Shown here piece by piece: positions 1-7,248 of a stretch of 64,000 nt of DNA. Both the position numbers and the translations under genes were made by a program. The stretch covers positions 62,001 to 126,000 of the forward strand of contig CALOAX010000011.1 of NCBI GenBank assembly GCA_942491485.1, read 5' to 3'. Position 1 is the first letter of the stretch. Each line of letters opens with the position of its first letter. A model generated the notes under the pieces. That model did not search any database and had not been told where the DNA came from. It was given only the letters and a program-made list of their open reading frames with translations. Origin of the DNA: Desulfoluna sp942491485 (lineage in GTDB: Bacteria > Desulfobacterota > Desulfobacteria > Desulfobacterales > Desulfolunaceae).

Positions 1-66
1 AACAAAGTGGCAACACCTGAAGTATCGAACAACTACTAAAATTTCATTAAGCAAGGAAAAGTCACC

Positions 67-267
67 ATGGCGAACGGCATCGTAAAATGGTTTAACGACT
101 CCAAAGGTTTTGGTTTTATCGAGCAGGAAAACGGACCCGATGTATTTGTACATCACTCAGGCATCAATGCCACCGGGTTCAAGTCCCTTGAAGAAGGCGC
201 GCGCGTTACGTTTGACATTGAGCAGGGACAAAAAGGTCCCGCCGCTGTCAATGTAACTGTAGTATAG
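67..267 (+). CDS. Cold-shock protein (copy 1 of 4)
   Basis: This 66-residue protein is a complete single cold-shock domain, the usual CspA size. It binds single-stranded RNA or DNA in the cytoplasm and acts as an RNA chaperone. The RNP1-type motif KGFGFIEQ (residues 14-21) and RNP2-type motif VFVHHS (26-31) are both visible, each rich in the aromatic residues that stack on bases. A purine-rich AAGGAAAAG lies just before the ATG. It is one of four near-identical paralogues within 3.5 kb. Its promoter lies beyond the left edge, but the end of its leader (GAAGTATCGAACAACTACTA at 20-39) is shared with the other copies. The family is certain; which copy is cold-induced cannot be told. Confidence 0.96.
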   Translation: MANGIVKWFNDSKGFGFIEQENGPDVFVHHSGINATGFKSLEEGARVTFDIEQGQKGPAAVNVTVV

Positions 268-274
268 TTTTTTT

Positions 275-316
275 AAAGGCACTTCGTCCCTCCAGGGCGA
301 AGTGCCTTTTTCATTT
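275..316 (+). terminator. Terminator after csp copy 1
   Basis: AAGGCACTTCGTCCC and its complement GGGCGAAGTGCCTT form a long GC-rich stem followed by a T-rich stretch, directly after the stop codon of the first cold-shock gene. This fits intrinsic termination of a single-gene transcript. Confidence 0.85.
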
Positions 317-507
317 TTGTCACAGCCACACGCACCATGCCCACCTCAATGCCCAGCCTTAACACCACTGCCACACAGACATTCCTCGCAAAATCAGACC
401 GCACACCCCAGTTGACCCGGAGACCCACGATCGAATTTCATGGGGCACTCAGCCCACCGCCCCACTCTTCCAGACACCATTTAATTGCTGTGCAACGCAA
501 AAAGAGC

Positions 508-536
508 TTGACCTTTCCTTTAAATTCATAGAAACT
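508..536 (+). promoter_or_regulatory. Promoter of csp copy 2
   Basis: TTGACC (508-513) and GAAACT (531-536) are separated by 17 bases. The same arrangement (TTGAC with 17-base spacing) occurs at the matching distance before csp copies 3 and 4, which supports a sigma-70-type promoter even though the -10 box is weak. The predicted start is near 543. Confidence 0.6.
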
Positions 537-542
537 CGCCCT

Positions 543-655
543 GCCTCATATGAGGTTTTTGTGTTTCGTTATCAGGGGATACCCATTTACCAATGGGACA
601 ATGCTTTTGGTATCGAGCAACTATTATAAACAGTTTTAAGTAAGGAAAAGTCGCA
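543..655 (+). promoter_or_regulatory. Cold-shock leader (5' UTR) of csp copy 2
   Basis: A leader of about 113 nt separates the predicted transcription start from the ATG. It contains TTTTGTGTTTCGTTAT near its 5' end and TATCGAGCAACTATT before the ribosome site. Both blocks recur in the leaders of the other copies. Long structured leaders that change fold on cooling are established for cspA-type genes; that this one does so is inference. Confidence 0.55.
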
Positions 656-856
656 ATGGCGAACGGTATCGTAAAATGGTTTAACGACTCAAAAGGTTTT
701 GGTTTCATCGAGCAGGAAAATGGACCCGATGTATTCGTACATCACTCAGGCATCAACGCCACAGGTTTCAAATCCCTCGAAGAAGGCGCACGAGTTACAT
801 TTGATATCGAGCAGGGCCAGAAAGGTCCCGCTGCTGTTAACGTAACTGTACAGTAG
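656..856 (+). CDS. Cold-shock protein (copy 2 of 4)
   Basis: A 66-residue single cold-shock domain that differs from copy 1 only at the last residue (Q for V). The nucleic-acid-binding motifs KGFGFIEQ and VFVHHS are intact. AAGGAAAAG sits 6 bases before the ATG. The gene stands alone with its own promoter, leader and terminator. Its 3' flank (TAGATATTTTAAAG then TTTTAAAAATATTTAAGGCACCCTG) is nearly repeated after copy 4, so copies 2 and 4 probably arose by a duplication that included flanking DNA. The role is RNA chaperoning in the cytoplasm, by family. Confidence 0.96.
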   Translation: MANGIVKWFNDSKGFGFIEQENGPDVFVHHSGINATGFKSLEEGARVTFDIEQGQKGPAAVNVTVQ

Positions 857-908
857 ATATTTTAAAGCTCGTCAGCCTTAAATGGCGGACACGCTTTTAA
901 AAATATTT

Positions 909-948
909 AAGGCACCCTGGCTTTATTACCGGGGTGCCTTTTTTTATG
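909..948 (+). terminator. Terminator after csp copy 2
   Basis: AAGGCACCCTGG pairs with CCGGGGTGCCTT and is followed by seven T residues, giving a standard intrinsic terminator. Confidence 0.9.
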
Positions 949-1046
949 CTTAAAAAACCGCACCCCAGACGTCCTGCCCCTGAAAGAGCACACCTCGCCT
1001 GCCCCGATTCTCCACCAGCCGCCATTGCAGCACCTTCCAAAAAAAC

Positions 1047-1075
1047 TTGACGTTTCCCAAAAGGTAACAGACAAT
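1047..1075 (+). promoter_or_regulatory. Promoter of csp copy 3
   Basis: TTGACG (1047-1052), 17 bases, then GACAAT (1070-1075). The layout and distance to the ATG match the promoters of copies 2 and 4. The predicted start is near 1082. Confidence 0.6.
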
Positions 1076-1081
1076 ACAAAT

Positions 1082-1199
1082 GCCACAACTTTGGTACTTT
1101 AAGGTTTCGTTTTCAAAGGACATTTACCGCAAGAAGTGGCATCACCCGGAGTTGAAGTATCGAACAACTACCAAACATTTCAAGCAAGGGAACGTCACA
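1082..1199 (+). promoter_or_regulatory. Cold-shock leader (5' UTR) of csp copy 3
   Basis: About 118 nt lie between predicted start and ATG. The block AGAAGTGGCA, then GAAGTATCGAACAACTACCA, matches the leaders of copies 1 and 4, while GGTTTCGTTTTC replaces the TGTGTTTCGTTAT block. Conservation of leader sequence among paralogues points to a functional RNA element. Confidence 0.55.
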
Positions 1200-1400
1200 A
1201 TGGCTAATGGAATCGTAAAATGGTTCAACGAATCAAAAGGTTTTGGATTTATTGAACAAGAAGATGGGCCGGATGTATTCGTACATCACTCCGGCATCAA
1301 CAGCACCGGATTCAAGACACTTGAAGAAGGCGACAAGGTAACATTTGACATCGAGCAAGGCCAGAAAGGACCCGCCGCAGTCAATGTCACCGTGGTATAA
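1200..1400 (+). CDS. Cold-shock protein (copy 3 of 4)
   Basis: A 66-residue cold-shock domain and the most diverged of the four (FNESKGFGF, EQEDGPD, INSTGFKTLEEGDKVTF). RNP1 and RNP2 motifs are intact. An in-frame upstream start at 1080 exists, but the added 40 residues are translated leader with no domain, and the ATG at 1200 lines up with the other copies and follows AAGGGAACGTC, so 1200 is chosen. The protein is expected to be a cytoplasmic RNA chaperone. The sequence divergence suggests that this copy is the oldest branch or is under separate selection. Confidence 0.95.
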   Translation: MANGIVKWFNESKGFGFIEQEDGPDVFVHHSGINSTGFKTLEEGDKVTFDIEQGQKGPAAVNVTVV

Positions 1401-1406
1401 CTTTCC

Positions 1407-1440
1407 AAGGCGCTTCGTCCCTGTGACGAAGTGCCTTCAT
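1407..1440 (+). terminator. Probable terminator after csp copy 3
   Basis: AGGCGCTTCGTCCC and GTGACGAAGTGCCTT form a stem like that after copy 1, but the T tract is poor, so efficiency is uncertain. Confidence 0.55.
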
Positions 1441-1667
1441 CTACGCCAGAGAATGAACACCCATGTCACATCCCACATAAAAGGGGTGTTTTTTTTTGCA
1501 AACCACAGCCCCTCAATTCCACTCCATGCACCCCCCCCCACTAAATCATAACGACCCAGAGAAAAGCCACCCCAGGCGCCTTGGGATCCACATTGAAACG
1601 CTGTACAAGCAGCCTTGGCGTCAATTGGCGTGGCGCACCCCTTGATGAGTCAGCGTACACCACCGCC

Positions 1668-2510
1668 TCACTGCCCCTTCATCGCCAATGCCCCCAGGGC
1701 TTCACTTGCTGAGACTTTGTCGATGATGGCCTTTACACTTTCATCCATGCGCCCCCCGGATGTGTAATTGGCCGGTGCAATAAGTGTGGCACGACCATCC
1801 TTCAACAGATTGCCTGCCTTGCTCTTCGCCCCTCTTTTACCCGGTTCATAGACTGCAATGGCATGCCCTCCCAAGTCCTTCACCAGGCGCATGCACGGGA
1901 TGTCCGTCTCACCGTCCCCAATAAACACCATATTAGAAAAAGGCACATCCCTCTCATTGTCGGAAAGGCGCTTGTTGATCCGGGTGTTATCATGGATATC
2001 GAGGCTCCCTTTGTTGATTCGAAACAGGTACTGCGTCTTGGTGGTGTAGTTGACAGCCAACGCCGGCCAACTGGCAACGCCATGATGGTCATACATGAAC
2101 CCAGAGGCAAAAATGGCGTCAAAACAGCCCGCGATCACCGTGCCTTGAATCATCTCACGGAGACCGGACGATACGATATAGTGGCTGACCTTCACCCCCC
2201 TGTCCCTGCCATAGGCATTGATTCGATCAAACCACCCCCCAACACCGTCAAACAATTCGATGGACCCGCCAAAGGCTTTGAAATCCTCCTTCCTCACAGG
2301 CACCTCATGTTGCTTCGCTTTTTTCAGCATCAGCCCCATATATGCAAGAATCTGATCGGCATCGTGCTCACGGGCATATGTATCCACCTCACCCCAAAAA
2401 TCACTCGAAGCCATCTTCAGCCTGGGAATAAAATCGTACTCCTGCATATTGCCGGGAGAAAGGGTTCCATCAAAATCATAGGCAATGGCCATGGGTATCA
2501 GCTTGGACAC
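1668..2510 (-). CDS. HAD-superfamily phosphatase
   Basis: This 280-residue protein begins with the HAD motif I DFDGTLS (residues 12-18), whose first aspartate is the nucleophile and second the acid/base. Motif II (IVSSG) lies near residue 112 and motif III (FIGDGETDIPCM) near 197-208, so all catalytic parts are present. The spacing with a cap insertion resembles phosphoserine phosphatase-like HAD enzymes, but the substrate cannot be read. No signal peptide, so cytoplasmic. It lies opposite to the cold-shock genes and has no operon partner. The start ATG follows GGAGGTAGATCGTGTCC at a workable distance. Confidence 0.85.
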   Translation of the reverse strand: MSKLIPMAIAYDFDGTLSPGNMQEYDFIPRLKMASSDFWGEVDTYAREHDADQILAYMGLMLKKAKQHEVPVRKEDFKAFGGSIELFDGVGGWFDRINAYGRDRGVKVSHYIVSSGLREMIQGTVIAGCFDAIFASGFMYDHHGVASWPALAVNYTTKTQYLFRINKGSLDIHDNTRINKRLSDNERDVPFSNMVFIGDGETDIPCMRLVKDLGGHAIAVYEPGKRGAKSKAGNLLKDGRATLIAPANYTSGGRMDESVKAIIDKVSASEALGALAMKGQ

Positions 2511-3139
2511 GATCTACCTCCATCAAATAGATATTAACCCGGCAACCATATACCCCACACAAGCCAATGTGGAACCGACTGAGTTCTTGATGTAAAATCG
2601 CCACAGAACAGTCATGCATTTAACCGTCGGGTTAATTAAGTACGTACACATGATATGACAGAGGTACCATAAATCAGGAACCAAGGCTCTTTCAAGGCCA
2701 AACAGATGACCGCCGGCTGACAACGACATGACAGAGAGGCAATCACAAACAATATGGACCTGAACCTGCGCTCCCTTATTAATTTCCTGCAATGCACCTC
2801 AAAGGTCCGCCCCTCGTTGTTGCGACCAAATGAGACCTGAGCTTTCCGCACATAAAATCGACAGGGGCACCGCACACCGATTTCTGCACAACACCAAACA
2901 AGCGACCCAAAACAGCCCTTCCACCCATGGCCCCATTGAAAGCCACCAACCCAAAGAAACACAAGCACCTGGCCGACTGCAACCCCCAAACAAAACAAGC
3001 CACAACATACTGATTTATAAGCAAACACAAAAACAAAGGACGCTAAAACAATCAACCGGACACCCCCCTTTTTGGTGTACAGCATCTTCTCTCTGGCCTG
3101 ACCAATTTTTCCAATCATTTAAAAAAACAGAAAAAAAGC
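2511..3139. other. Non-coding gap before csp copy 4
   Basis: About 630 bases without a convincing gene. Two overlapping open frames on opposite strands exist (minus 2636-3118, plus 2830-3309) but neither has a ribosome site, a recognisable domain or natural composition. The right end is A-rich and leads into the csp copy 4 promoter. I see no repeat here. Confidence 0.5.
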
Positions 3140-3168
3140 TTGACCTTCTCTGGCAAATCATTCAGTAT
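3140..3168 (+). promoter_or_regulatory. Promoter of csp copy 4
   Basis: TTGACC (3140-3145), 17 bases, then CAGTAT (3163-3168), preceded by an A-rich stretch that could act as an UP element. Predicted start near 3175. Confidence 0.65.
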
Positions 3169-3174
3169 GCGTCC

Positions 3175-3290
3175 TCAGTGCCTCACCAGAGGCTTTTGTG
3201 TTTCGTTATTTTAGCAAGACCATTCAAAGAAGTGGCAAGACCTGAAGTATCGAACAAAAAACAAACATATTTAAGTAAGGAAACGTCACT
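3175..3290 (+). promoter_or_regulatory. Cold-shock leader (5' UTR) of csp copy 4
   Basis: About 116 nt. It has GGCTTTTGTGTTTCGTTATT near the 5' end, as in copy 2, and AGAAGTGGCA plus CCTGAAGTATCGAACAA, as in copies 1 and 3, so it carries every block of the shared leader. Confidence 0.6.
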
Positions 3291-3491
3291 ATGGCCAACG
3301 GCATCGTAAAATGGTTTAACGACTCAAAAGGTTTTGGTTTTATCGAGCAGGAAAATGGACCCGATGTATTCGTACATCACTCAGGCATCAACGCCTCTGG
3401 TTTCAAGTCCCTCGAAGAAGGCGCACGTGTTTCATTTGACATTGAGCAGGGCCAGAAAGGTCCCGCTGCTGTCAACGTAACCGTACAGTAG
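3291..3491 (+). CDS. Cold-shock protein (copy 4 of 4)
   Basis: A 66-residue cold-shock domain nearly identical to copies 1 and 2 (NASGFKS and RVSFDIEQ are the differences). Motifs KGFGFIEQ and VFVHHS are intact. It has its own promoter, leader and terminator. The 3' flank resembles that of copy 2. Expected role: single-stranded RNA binding and melting of RNA structure in the cytoplasm. The start follows AAGGAAACGTC. Confidence 0.96.
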   Translation: MANGIVKWFNDSKGFGFIEQENGPDVFVHHSGINASGFKSLEEGARVSFDIEQGQKGPAAVNVTVQ

Positions 3492-3542
3492 ATATTTTAA
3501 GGCACGCCAACCCTCAGGGTTGACAGGCTTTTAAAAATATTT

Positions 3543-3580
3543 AAGGCACCCTGTCATTTATGACAGGGTGCCTTTTTTTG
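3543..3580 (+). terminator. Terminator after csp copy 4
   Basis: AAGGCACCCTGTCA and TGACAGGGTGCCTT form a near-perfect stem followed by seven T residues. Confidence 0.92.
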
Positions 3581-3619
3581 TGCCCTGGGTATATCACGGC
3601 CCGGCTCAGCGGCTGCTTA

Positions 3620-3632
3620 CCCCCCCCCCCCC
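3620..3632. repeat. Homopolymer tract of 13 C
   Basis: Thirteen consecutive C residues between csp copy 4 and the next gene. The tract is outside any coding region or obvious promoter, so phase variation is not indicated, but the length is prone to slippage and to sequencing error. Confidence 0.8.
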
Positions 3633-3698
3633 ACTGCCATTCTACCCTCGCAAAGCATCACGCGGGAACAAGCAAGAGACGTCCACCCCCCTTCCCTG

Positions 3699-3932
3699 TC
3701 ATGCGTCAAACTCACCATAAGTATTGTCATCGTTCCACTGCTGAAGCAGGTCATCCATCTCCATCAGGGCCTCATCCAGGTCGGCATAGGTCCCCTTGCA
3801 TTCGGCAATGAGATCGGTGTCGCTGTAGGCACGCACCAGTGAGTCGTCATAGGGCGTCGCCCCCAGCTCGATGCGGGCCCCGCTCTCCATGGCTGTGGCT
3901 ATTTGAGTGAACTTATGTTCGGAAATAAGCAT
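3699..3932 (-). CDS. Small acidic protein, unknown function
   Basis: A 77-residue acidic protein rich in Asp, Glu and Met, with no signal peptide or membrane segment. I do not recognise the family. The start at 3932 is chosen because AAGGAGAG lies 6 bases upstream; a longer open frame to 4190 reads through that ribosome site and has no recognisable content. The C-terminal half (ADLDEALMEMDDLLQQWNDD) looks helical. It lies alone, convergent with csp copy 4. Confidence 0.7.
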   Translation of the reverse strand: MLISEHKFTQIATAMESGARIELGATPYDDSLVRAYSDTDLIAECKGTYADLDEALMEMDDLLQQWNDDNTYGEFDA

Positions 3933-4231
3933 GGGTCTCTCCTTGGTTGGTGGTTGCGGTTTGTACACCCTTGCGAAAAACGGGCTTATGAATGCTTTCT
4001 CCGGAAAAACCCGTTCCATGACATGTTGAATTTGCAAGAGACGTACCAACAAATAGCCCTTGAGAATATGTGCGCCTTTCCCAACGGAGAGACGCAGCGT
4101 CCAGCCAGGCAAGCCCAGGCCTCGCAACCCCGTGTGTCCTAACCTTCCGAAACCCGGATAAGATCCAGCCGTTCCCCACAAAGCCCCCATTTAAGACTGT
4201 CAAAAAAGTTCACCACAATGCATGAAAAGGC

Positions 4232-4260
4232 TTGATTGGCGGGCAAACCGCTGCTATAAC
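4232..4260 (+). promoter_or_regulatory. Promoter of tRNA-Leu
   Basis: TTGATT (4232-4237), a 17-base spacer, then TATAAC (4255-4260), 13 bases before the mature tRNA. The spacing and position are right for a stable-RNA promoter. Confidence 0.75.
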
Positions 4261-4273
4261 GCTTTCACAAATT

Positions 4274-4360
4274 GCCGAAGTGGTGGAATTGGTAGACGCG
4301 CTAGTTTCAGGGACTAGTGAGGGAAACCTCGTGGGAGTTCGAGTCTCCCCTTCGGCACCA
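4274..4360 (+). tRNA. tRNA-Leu (CAG)
   Basis: An 87-nt class II tRNA. The acceptor stem GCCGAAG pairs with CTTCGGC, and the CCA end is encoded. The D-arm region (TGGTGGAATTGGTAGACGCG) is leucine-type. The anticodon stem-loop CTAGT-TTCAGGG-ACTAG gives anticodon CAG, reading CUG. A long variable arm (TGAGGGAAACCTCG) and the T-loop GTTCGAG complete the cloverleaf. Confidence 0.97.
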
Positions 4361-4370
4361 AATAGACGAC

Positions 4371-4410
4371 AAACCCTCTGCATGTTCATGCAGAGGGTTT
4401 TTTGTTTTTG
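4371..4410 (+). terminator. Terminator after tRNA-Leu
   Basis: AACCCTCTGCATG and CATGCAGAGGGTT form a perfect stem followed by TTTTTGTTTTTG, just after the tRNA. Confidence 0.93.
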
Positions 4411-4490
4411 GATTGTGCCACGTAACCATGGTATGAATCCTCATGATTTCCAGTCCGGAACCCGCATCATCATCCAATAGGAAAAAACCT

Positions 4491-5063
4491 ATGACCCGAT
4501 GTCGTCTTTCCATCTTCATCCTCGCACTGCTCTTCGCCACCTTCCAGCCAGTGGCATCCCTTGCATCGGATGACCCCAATGTGGTTTTTATTGAAATGGG
4601 CGGAAGCGAGGACCCGAGGCTCTCCGGGATCAAGGCAGGATTCGGCCTGTATGATGATCACACCGCCCTGCTGGCAGGGCTCTCCCTCCTCGGGTCCTCA
4701 AACAATGACGACCTCTTTGCCGGGATCAACATGGGGGTGCGTTTTCATCCCATGGGTCCCTTTGATTACCCCGTCACACCATTTATCGGATTGGGAGGGT
4801 TTGTCGGATACTCCTGGGAAGAGGTGAATGCCGATGACGACGACATCGACAATGACGAAGATGGAGATGTGGATGAAGAGGGTGAAACCAAAACAACCAT
4901 AAAGGACACCCTCTCGGCCATTTACCCTGAGATAGGCCTCCATATTGACCTCATGGGAAGCGGCCTCCTCACCCTTTCAGCACACTACAACATAACCACC
5001 CAGGGCCGAGAATTCGACCACTGGTTTTACACCTTCTCCTTCTCCTTCCCCCTTAACTTTTAA
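4491..5063 (+). CDS. Small outer-membrane beta-barrel-like protein
   Basis: This 190-residue protein starts with a clear Sec signal peptide (MTRCRLSIFILALLFATF, ending near residue 25-28) and continues with alternating short amphipathic strands rich in Gly and aromatics, ending in a strand with Phe near the C-terminus (FSFSFPLNF). That is typical of small outer-membrane barrels. An extremely acidic insert at about residues 117-136 includes a DxDxDG-like stretch (DNDEDGDVDEE) that could bind Ca2+. The start at 4491 is favoured by the signal peptide and the AGGAAAA before it; an in-frame ATG at 4443 would bury the signal sequence. The next gene follows after 9 bases, so the two are probably co-transcribed. 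Confidence 0.7.
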   Translation: MTRCRLSIFILALLFATFQPVASLASDDPNVVFIEMGGSEDPRLSGIKAGFGLYDDHTALLAGLSLLGSSNNDDLFAGINMGVRFHPMGPFDYPVTPFIGLGGFVGYSWEEVNADDDDIDNDEDGDVDEEGETKTTIKDTLSAIYPEIGLHIDLMGSGLLTLSAHYNITTQGREFDHWFYTFSFSFPLNF

Positions 5064-5072
5064 GGATTACCC

Positions 5073-5612
5073 ATGACACGCCACTGCCTTCAACTGGCCC
5101 CCTTTGACCTGGACAACTTCGACACCCTTGCCTCCTGGATTGCCGATGAACGCGCCCAGGCCATCTGGTCCGCCAGCACCTTCCCCTACCCCCTCACCCG
5201 GGAAGATCTGGAAGATCACCTGACACTCTGCCGGTCAGATGGGCCACACCGAGAACTCTTGATGGCCTTAGACCCCGACTCCGGTGAGATGGTAGGGGTC
5301 TTCAGCCTCAAGCGCGTTGACAGCCTCGGACGTACAGGCCACCTCAGCATGATCATGGTCTCCCCGGAGGTCCGGGGCAAAGGGGTGGGTGCAGCCATGG
5401 TAAAGGCCGCTCTGAAACGGGGATTTGACATCAAAGGATTTCGCCGCATGCAGCTCTACGTCTTTGACTTCAACACCGCTGCCAAGACATGCTACAGCGC
5501 CTGCGGGTTGATCAACGAAGGACCTGGGAATGTACCGATGAACTACAAAGGGGAGACGTGGACAGTGGAGGTGATGGGGGTTTCAAAAAATCAGGTGACA
5601 GGTGACAGGTGA
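5073..5612 (+). CDS. GNAT-family N-acetyltransferase (RimJ-like)
   Basis: A 179-residue protein with the GNAT fold. The acetyl-CoA loop is seen as VSPEVRGKGVGAAMVKAA (near residues 108-125), and the C-terminal part (MQLYVFDFNTAAKTCYSACG) is the usual strand-helix end. The N-terminal LAPFDLDNFDTLASWI is RimJ/L-like, which suggests acetylation of a protein N-terminus or small amine; the substrate is not determinable. AAGGATT precedes the ATG. The last six residues (QVTGDR) and the stop codon are formed by the first copies of a 7-bp tandem repeat, so the C-terminus varies with repeat position. Confidence 0.85.
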   Translation: MTRHCLQLAPFDLDNFDTLASWIADERAQAIWSASTFPYPLTREDLEDHLTLCRSDGPHRELLMALDPDSGEMVGVFSLKRVDSLGRTGHLSMIMVSPEVRGKGVGAAMVKAALKRGFDIKGFRRMQLYVFDFNTAAKTCYSACGLINEGPGNVPMNYKGETWTVEVMGVSKNQVTGDR

Positions 5613-5682
5613 CAGGTGACAGGTGACAGGTGACAGGTGACAGGTGACAGGTGACAGGTGACAGGTGACAGGTGACAGGTGA
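5592..5682. repeat. 7-bp tandem repeat (CAGGTGA x 13)
   Basis: Thirteen uninterrupted copies of CAGGTGA. The unit is not a multiple of three and contains TGA, so every frame closes quickly on the plus strand. It begins inside the 3' end of the acetyltransferase gene. Perfect copies mean recent expansion or slippage. Confidence 0.97.
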
Positions 5683-5790
5683 TGAAATCCTATGGGGGCT
5701 TGGCCGGTCAAGAAACAAATCAGCCCGCCTATCCTCGCCACCGAGAATACCCCCTGCGCATGCACGAACCCACCTTGGGATAGAGGGAGG

Positions 5791-6192
5791 TCATTTGATT
5801 TTTTCGATCCTCAGCTGATATTCGCTCACCGGATGGGCTGAAAGCTCAACAGAGATAAGGGCGTCCAGGCCGATGACTTCCACCTCAAAGGTGTCGTCGG
5901 AGTCTGTACCATAGGTATCGGCCCCGTTGCCGGGAAAGATATCCATGTACAGATCCTCCCCCCGCCCTGTGATCCGGTAACGCTCGCCCTCAAACCCCAG
6001 GAGCCGGTACCGTGAGATGTGTTCGCCCCCCACAAGGCGATTAACGACAAAAGGTGATCCCTTCTCCGTAAACTGAATCCAGGTGGTGTCCCTGGAGACG
6101 CCCTCATGGGTTCGGACCACATGCCCCGCACACCCTGTTGCCAACCAAAAGACACTGATTAAAAGAGCTGTTAGTACGAAGCGGTGTTTCAT
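5791..6192 (-). CDS. Putative lipoprotein, unknown function
   Basis: A 133-residue protein with a lipoprotein signal peptide: a basic start (MKHR), a hydrophobic core (FVLTALLISVFW) and a lipobox LATGC with Cys21 as the lipid site. The mature part is beta-rich, with no family I recognise. It contains FEGERYRITGRGEDLYMDIF and an acidic GTDSDDTFEVEVIG stretch. A longer frame to 6288 is rejected because it hides the signal peptide. Expected in the periplasm, anchored to a membrane. It is convergent with the acetyltransferase gene. Confidence 0.75.
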   Translation of the reverse strand: MKHRFVLTALLISVFWLATGCAGHVVRTHEGVSRDTTWIQFTEKGSPFVVNRLVGGEHISRYRLLGFEGERYRITGRGEDLYMDIFPGNGADTYGTDSDDTFEVEVIGLDALISVELSAHPVSEYQLRIEKIK

Positions 6193-6228
6193 AAGAGAGG
6201 CCCGGAAGTTTAAATGGTTGAAAAACGG

Positions 6229-6413
6229 ACTCCGGCGGCCCTGTCCGGGGCGAAGCGCTTGCCCGGCCCGAAAGAGTGGGTTTAACAAACAGCCCTTAAA
6301 AGCACGCCCTAAATCATTCCCGCACTAAATGCGGATGTGGTTTGACCCGAGGAGCGAGGGGCAAACCGCATCCGCAACCTGCTTTCAAGGTGCCACACCT
6401 TGCCGCCGGAGGC
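6229..6413. repeat. R1 repeat, full length
   Basis: Starts ACTCCGGCGGCCCTG (a slightly damaged left end) and ends CACCTTGCCGCCGGAGGC. In between are the core GACCCGAGGAGCGAGGG and the stem pair ATGCGGATG / GCATCCGC. It lies between two minus-strand genes. Confidence 0.85.
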
Positions 6414-6453
6414 TTATTGCAAGCTTTAATCCATCAGATCGGCCTGGCCGCCA

Positions 6454-6903
6454 TCACTCCTTGATACCGATGCGCTCAAGGCCGTGGGCTTCGAACTCCT
6501 CGTTGTATTTGACGCTCATCTCCCCAAGCTTCTCCATCAGGGCCTCAGAGCCCATCCCCTTGATCGCCTCTTCATCTTCCTCTTCATCAAAGAGATCGCG
6601 CATGGCAAGCCTCTGGGAGAGCTGGGCCCAGAATTCATTTTCCACAAAATTATCCAGAATCGCCATATGGCGGCTGTCCGTCAGGGATTCTTCGGTCTCG
6701 ATGTAGTCGTTGTGCTTCTCGCTGAAGGTAAAAAGCTTCTCAAGACCCATCTTCTTGTAATGGGAGAAAATCTTTTTCCGGAACTCACGGTAGTCCGACG
6801 TCGCATCCGAAGCTTCGAGTTCATGGGAGTGCATCACGTAATCGGCCACCTGGACCATCTCCACCAGAAGGCGGTACTCTTCTTTTGATATATTCAGCAG
6901 CAT
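6454..6903 (-). CDS. Conserved-looking protein, unknown function
   Basis: A 149-residue soluble, highly charged, mostly helical protein (MLLNISKEEYRLLVEMVQVA at the start). There is no signal peptide, membrane segment or motif I recognise. AAGGAAC lies 6 bases before the ATG, and the composition is that of a real protein. The middle (YIETEESLTDSRHMAILDNF) and the acidic FDEEEDEEA stretch are its most distinctive parts. It stands alone between two R1 repeats. Confidence 0.75.
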   Translation of the reverse strand: MLLNISKEEYRLLVEMVQVADYVMHSHELEASDATSDYREFRKKIFSHYKKMGLEKLFTFSEKHNDYIETEESLTDSRHMAILDNFVENEFWAQLSQRLAMRDLFDEEEDEEAIKGMGSEALMEKLGEMSVKYNEEFEAHGLERIGIKE

Positions 6904-6998
6904 GGTGTTGTTCCTTATTGTTGTATGGATTGGTGTTATATATATAAACCTCGTTGATTACTGAGGTTCCTGATTTTTCGATCTTGATTCGTAAAAGA

Positions 6999-7231
6999 GC
7001 CTCCGGCGGCCCTGCCGGGGGCCAAACTTTTGAAACGTTTGACAAACAGGACTCAGCTGCAAGACTGTTTGTTCAAGCGACTCGATGAAGCGATACAAAC
7101 GTATCAATTTGGGGCATCCCCTGCCGTGGAGACGGGCATAGCCCGTCAGCGAATGTGATCGACCCGAGGAACGAGGGTCGGGAGCATTCGCAACCTGGGG
7201 TCCAGGGGATCATCCCCTGGCCGCCGGAGGC
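6999..7231. repeat. R1 repeat, long form
   Basis: Left end GCCTCCGGCGGCCCTGCCGG, with the AAACTTTTGAAACGTTTGAC stem, then a second module GCCCGTCAGCGAATG ... CCCGAGGAACGAGGG ... GCATTCGC, a CCAGGGGATCATCCCCTGG hairpin, and the right end CCGCCGGAGGC. This copy carries both variants of module, about 233 bp in all. Confidence 0.88.
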
Positions 7232-7248
7232 ATGTTTCGTCCGAGCCC

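Noticed and set aside
2636..3309. Two open frames of about 160 codons on opposite strands before csp copy 4
   Set aside because: They overlap each other, lack ribosome sites, have no domain and lie over the csp promoter and leader.
5592..5682. CRISPR-like array
   Set aside because: The unit is 7 bp with no spacers; it is a simple tandem repeat.
5512..5718. Minus-strand frame reading repeated SPVTCHL
   Set aside because: It is a translation of the CAGGTGA array with no ribosome site or flanking domain.
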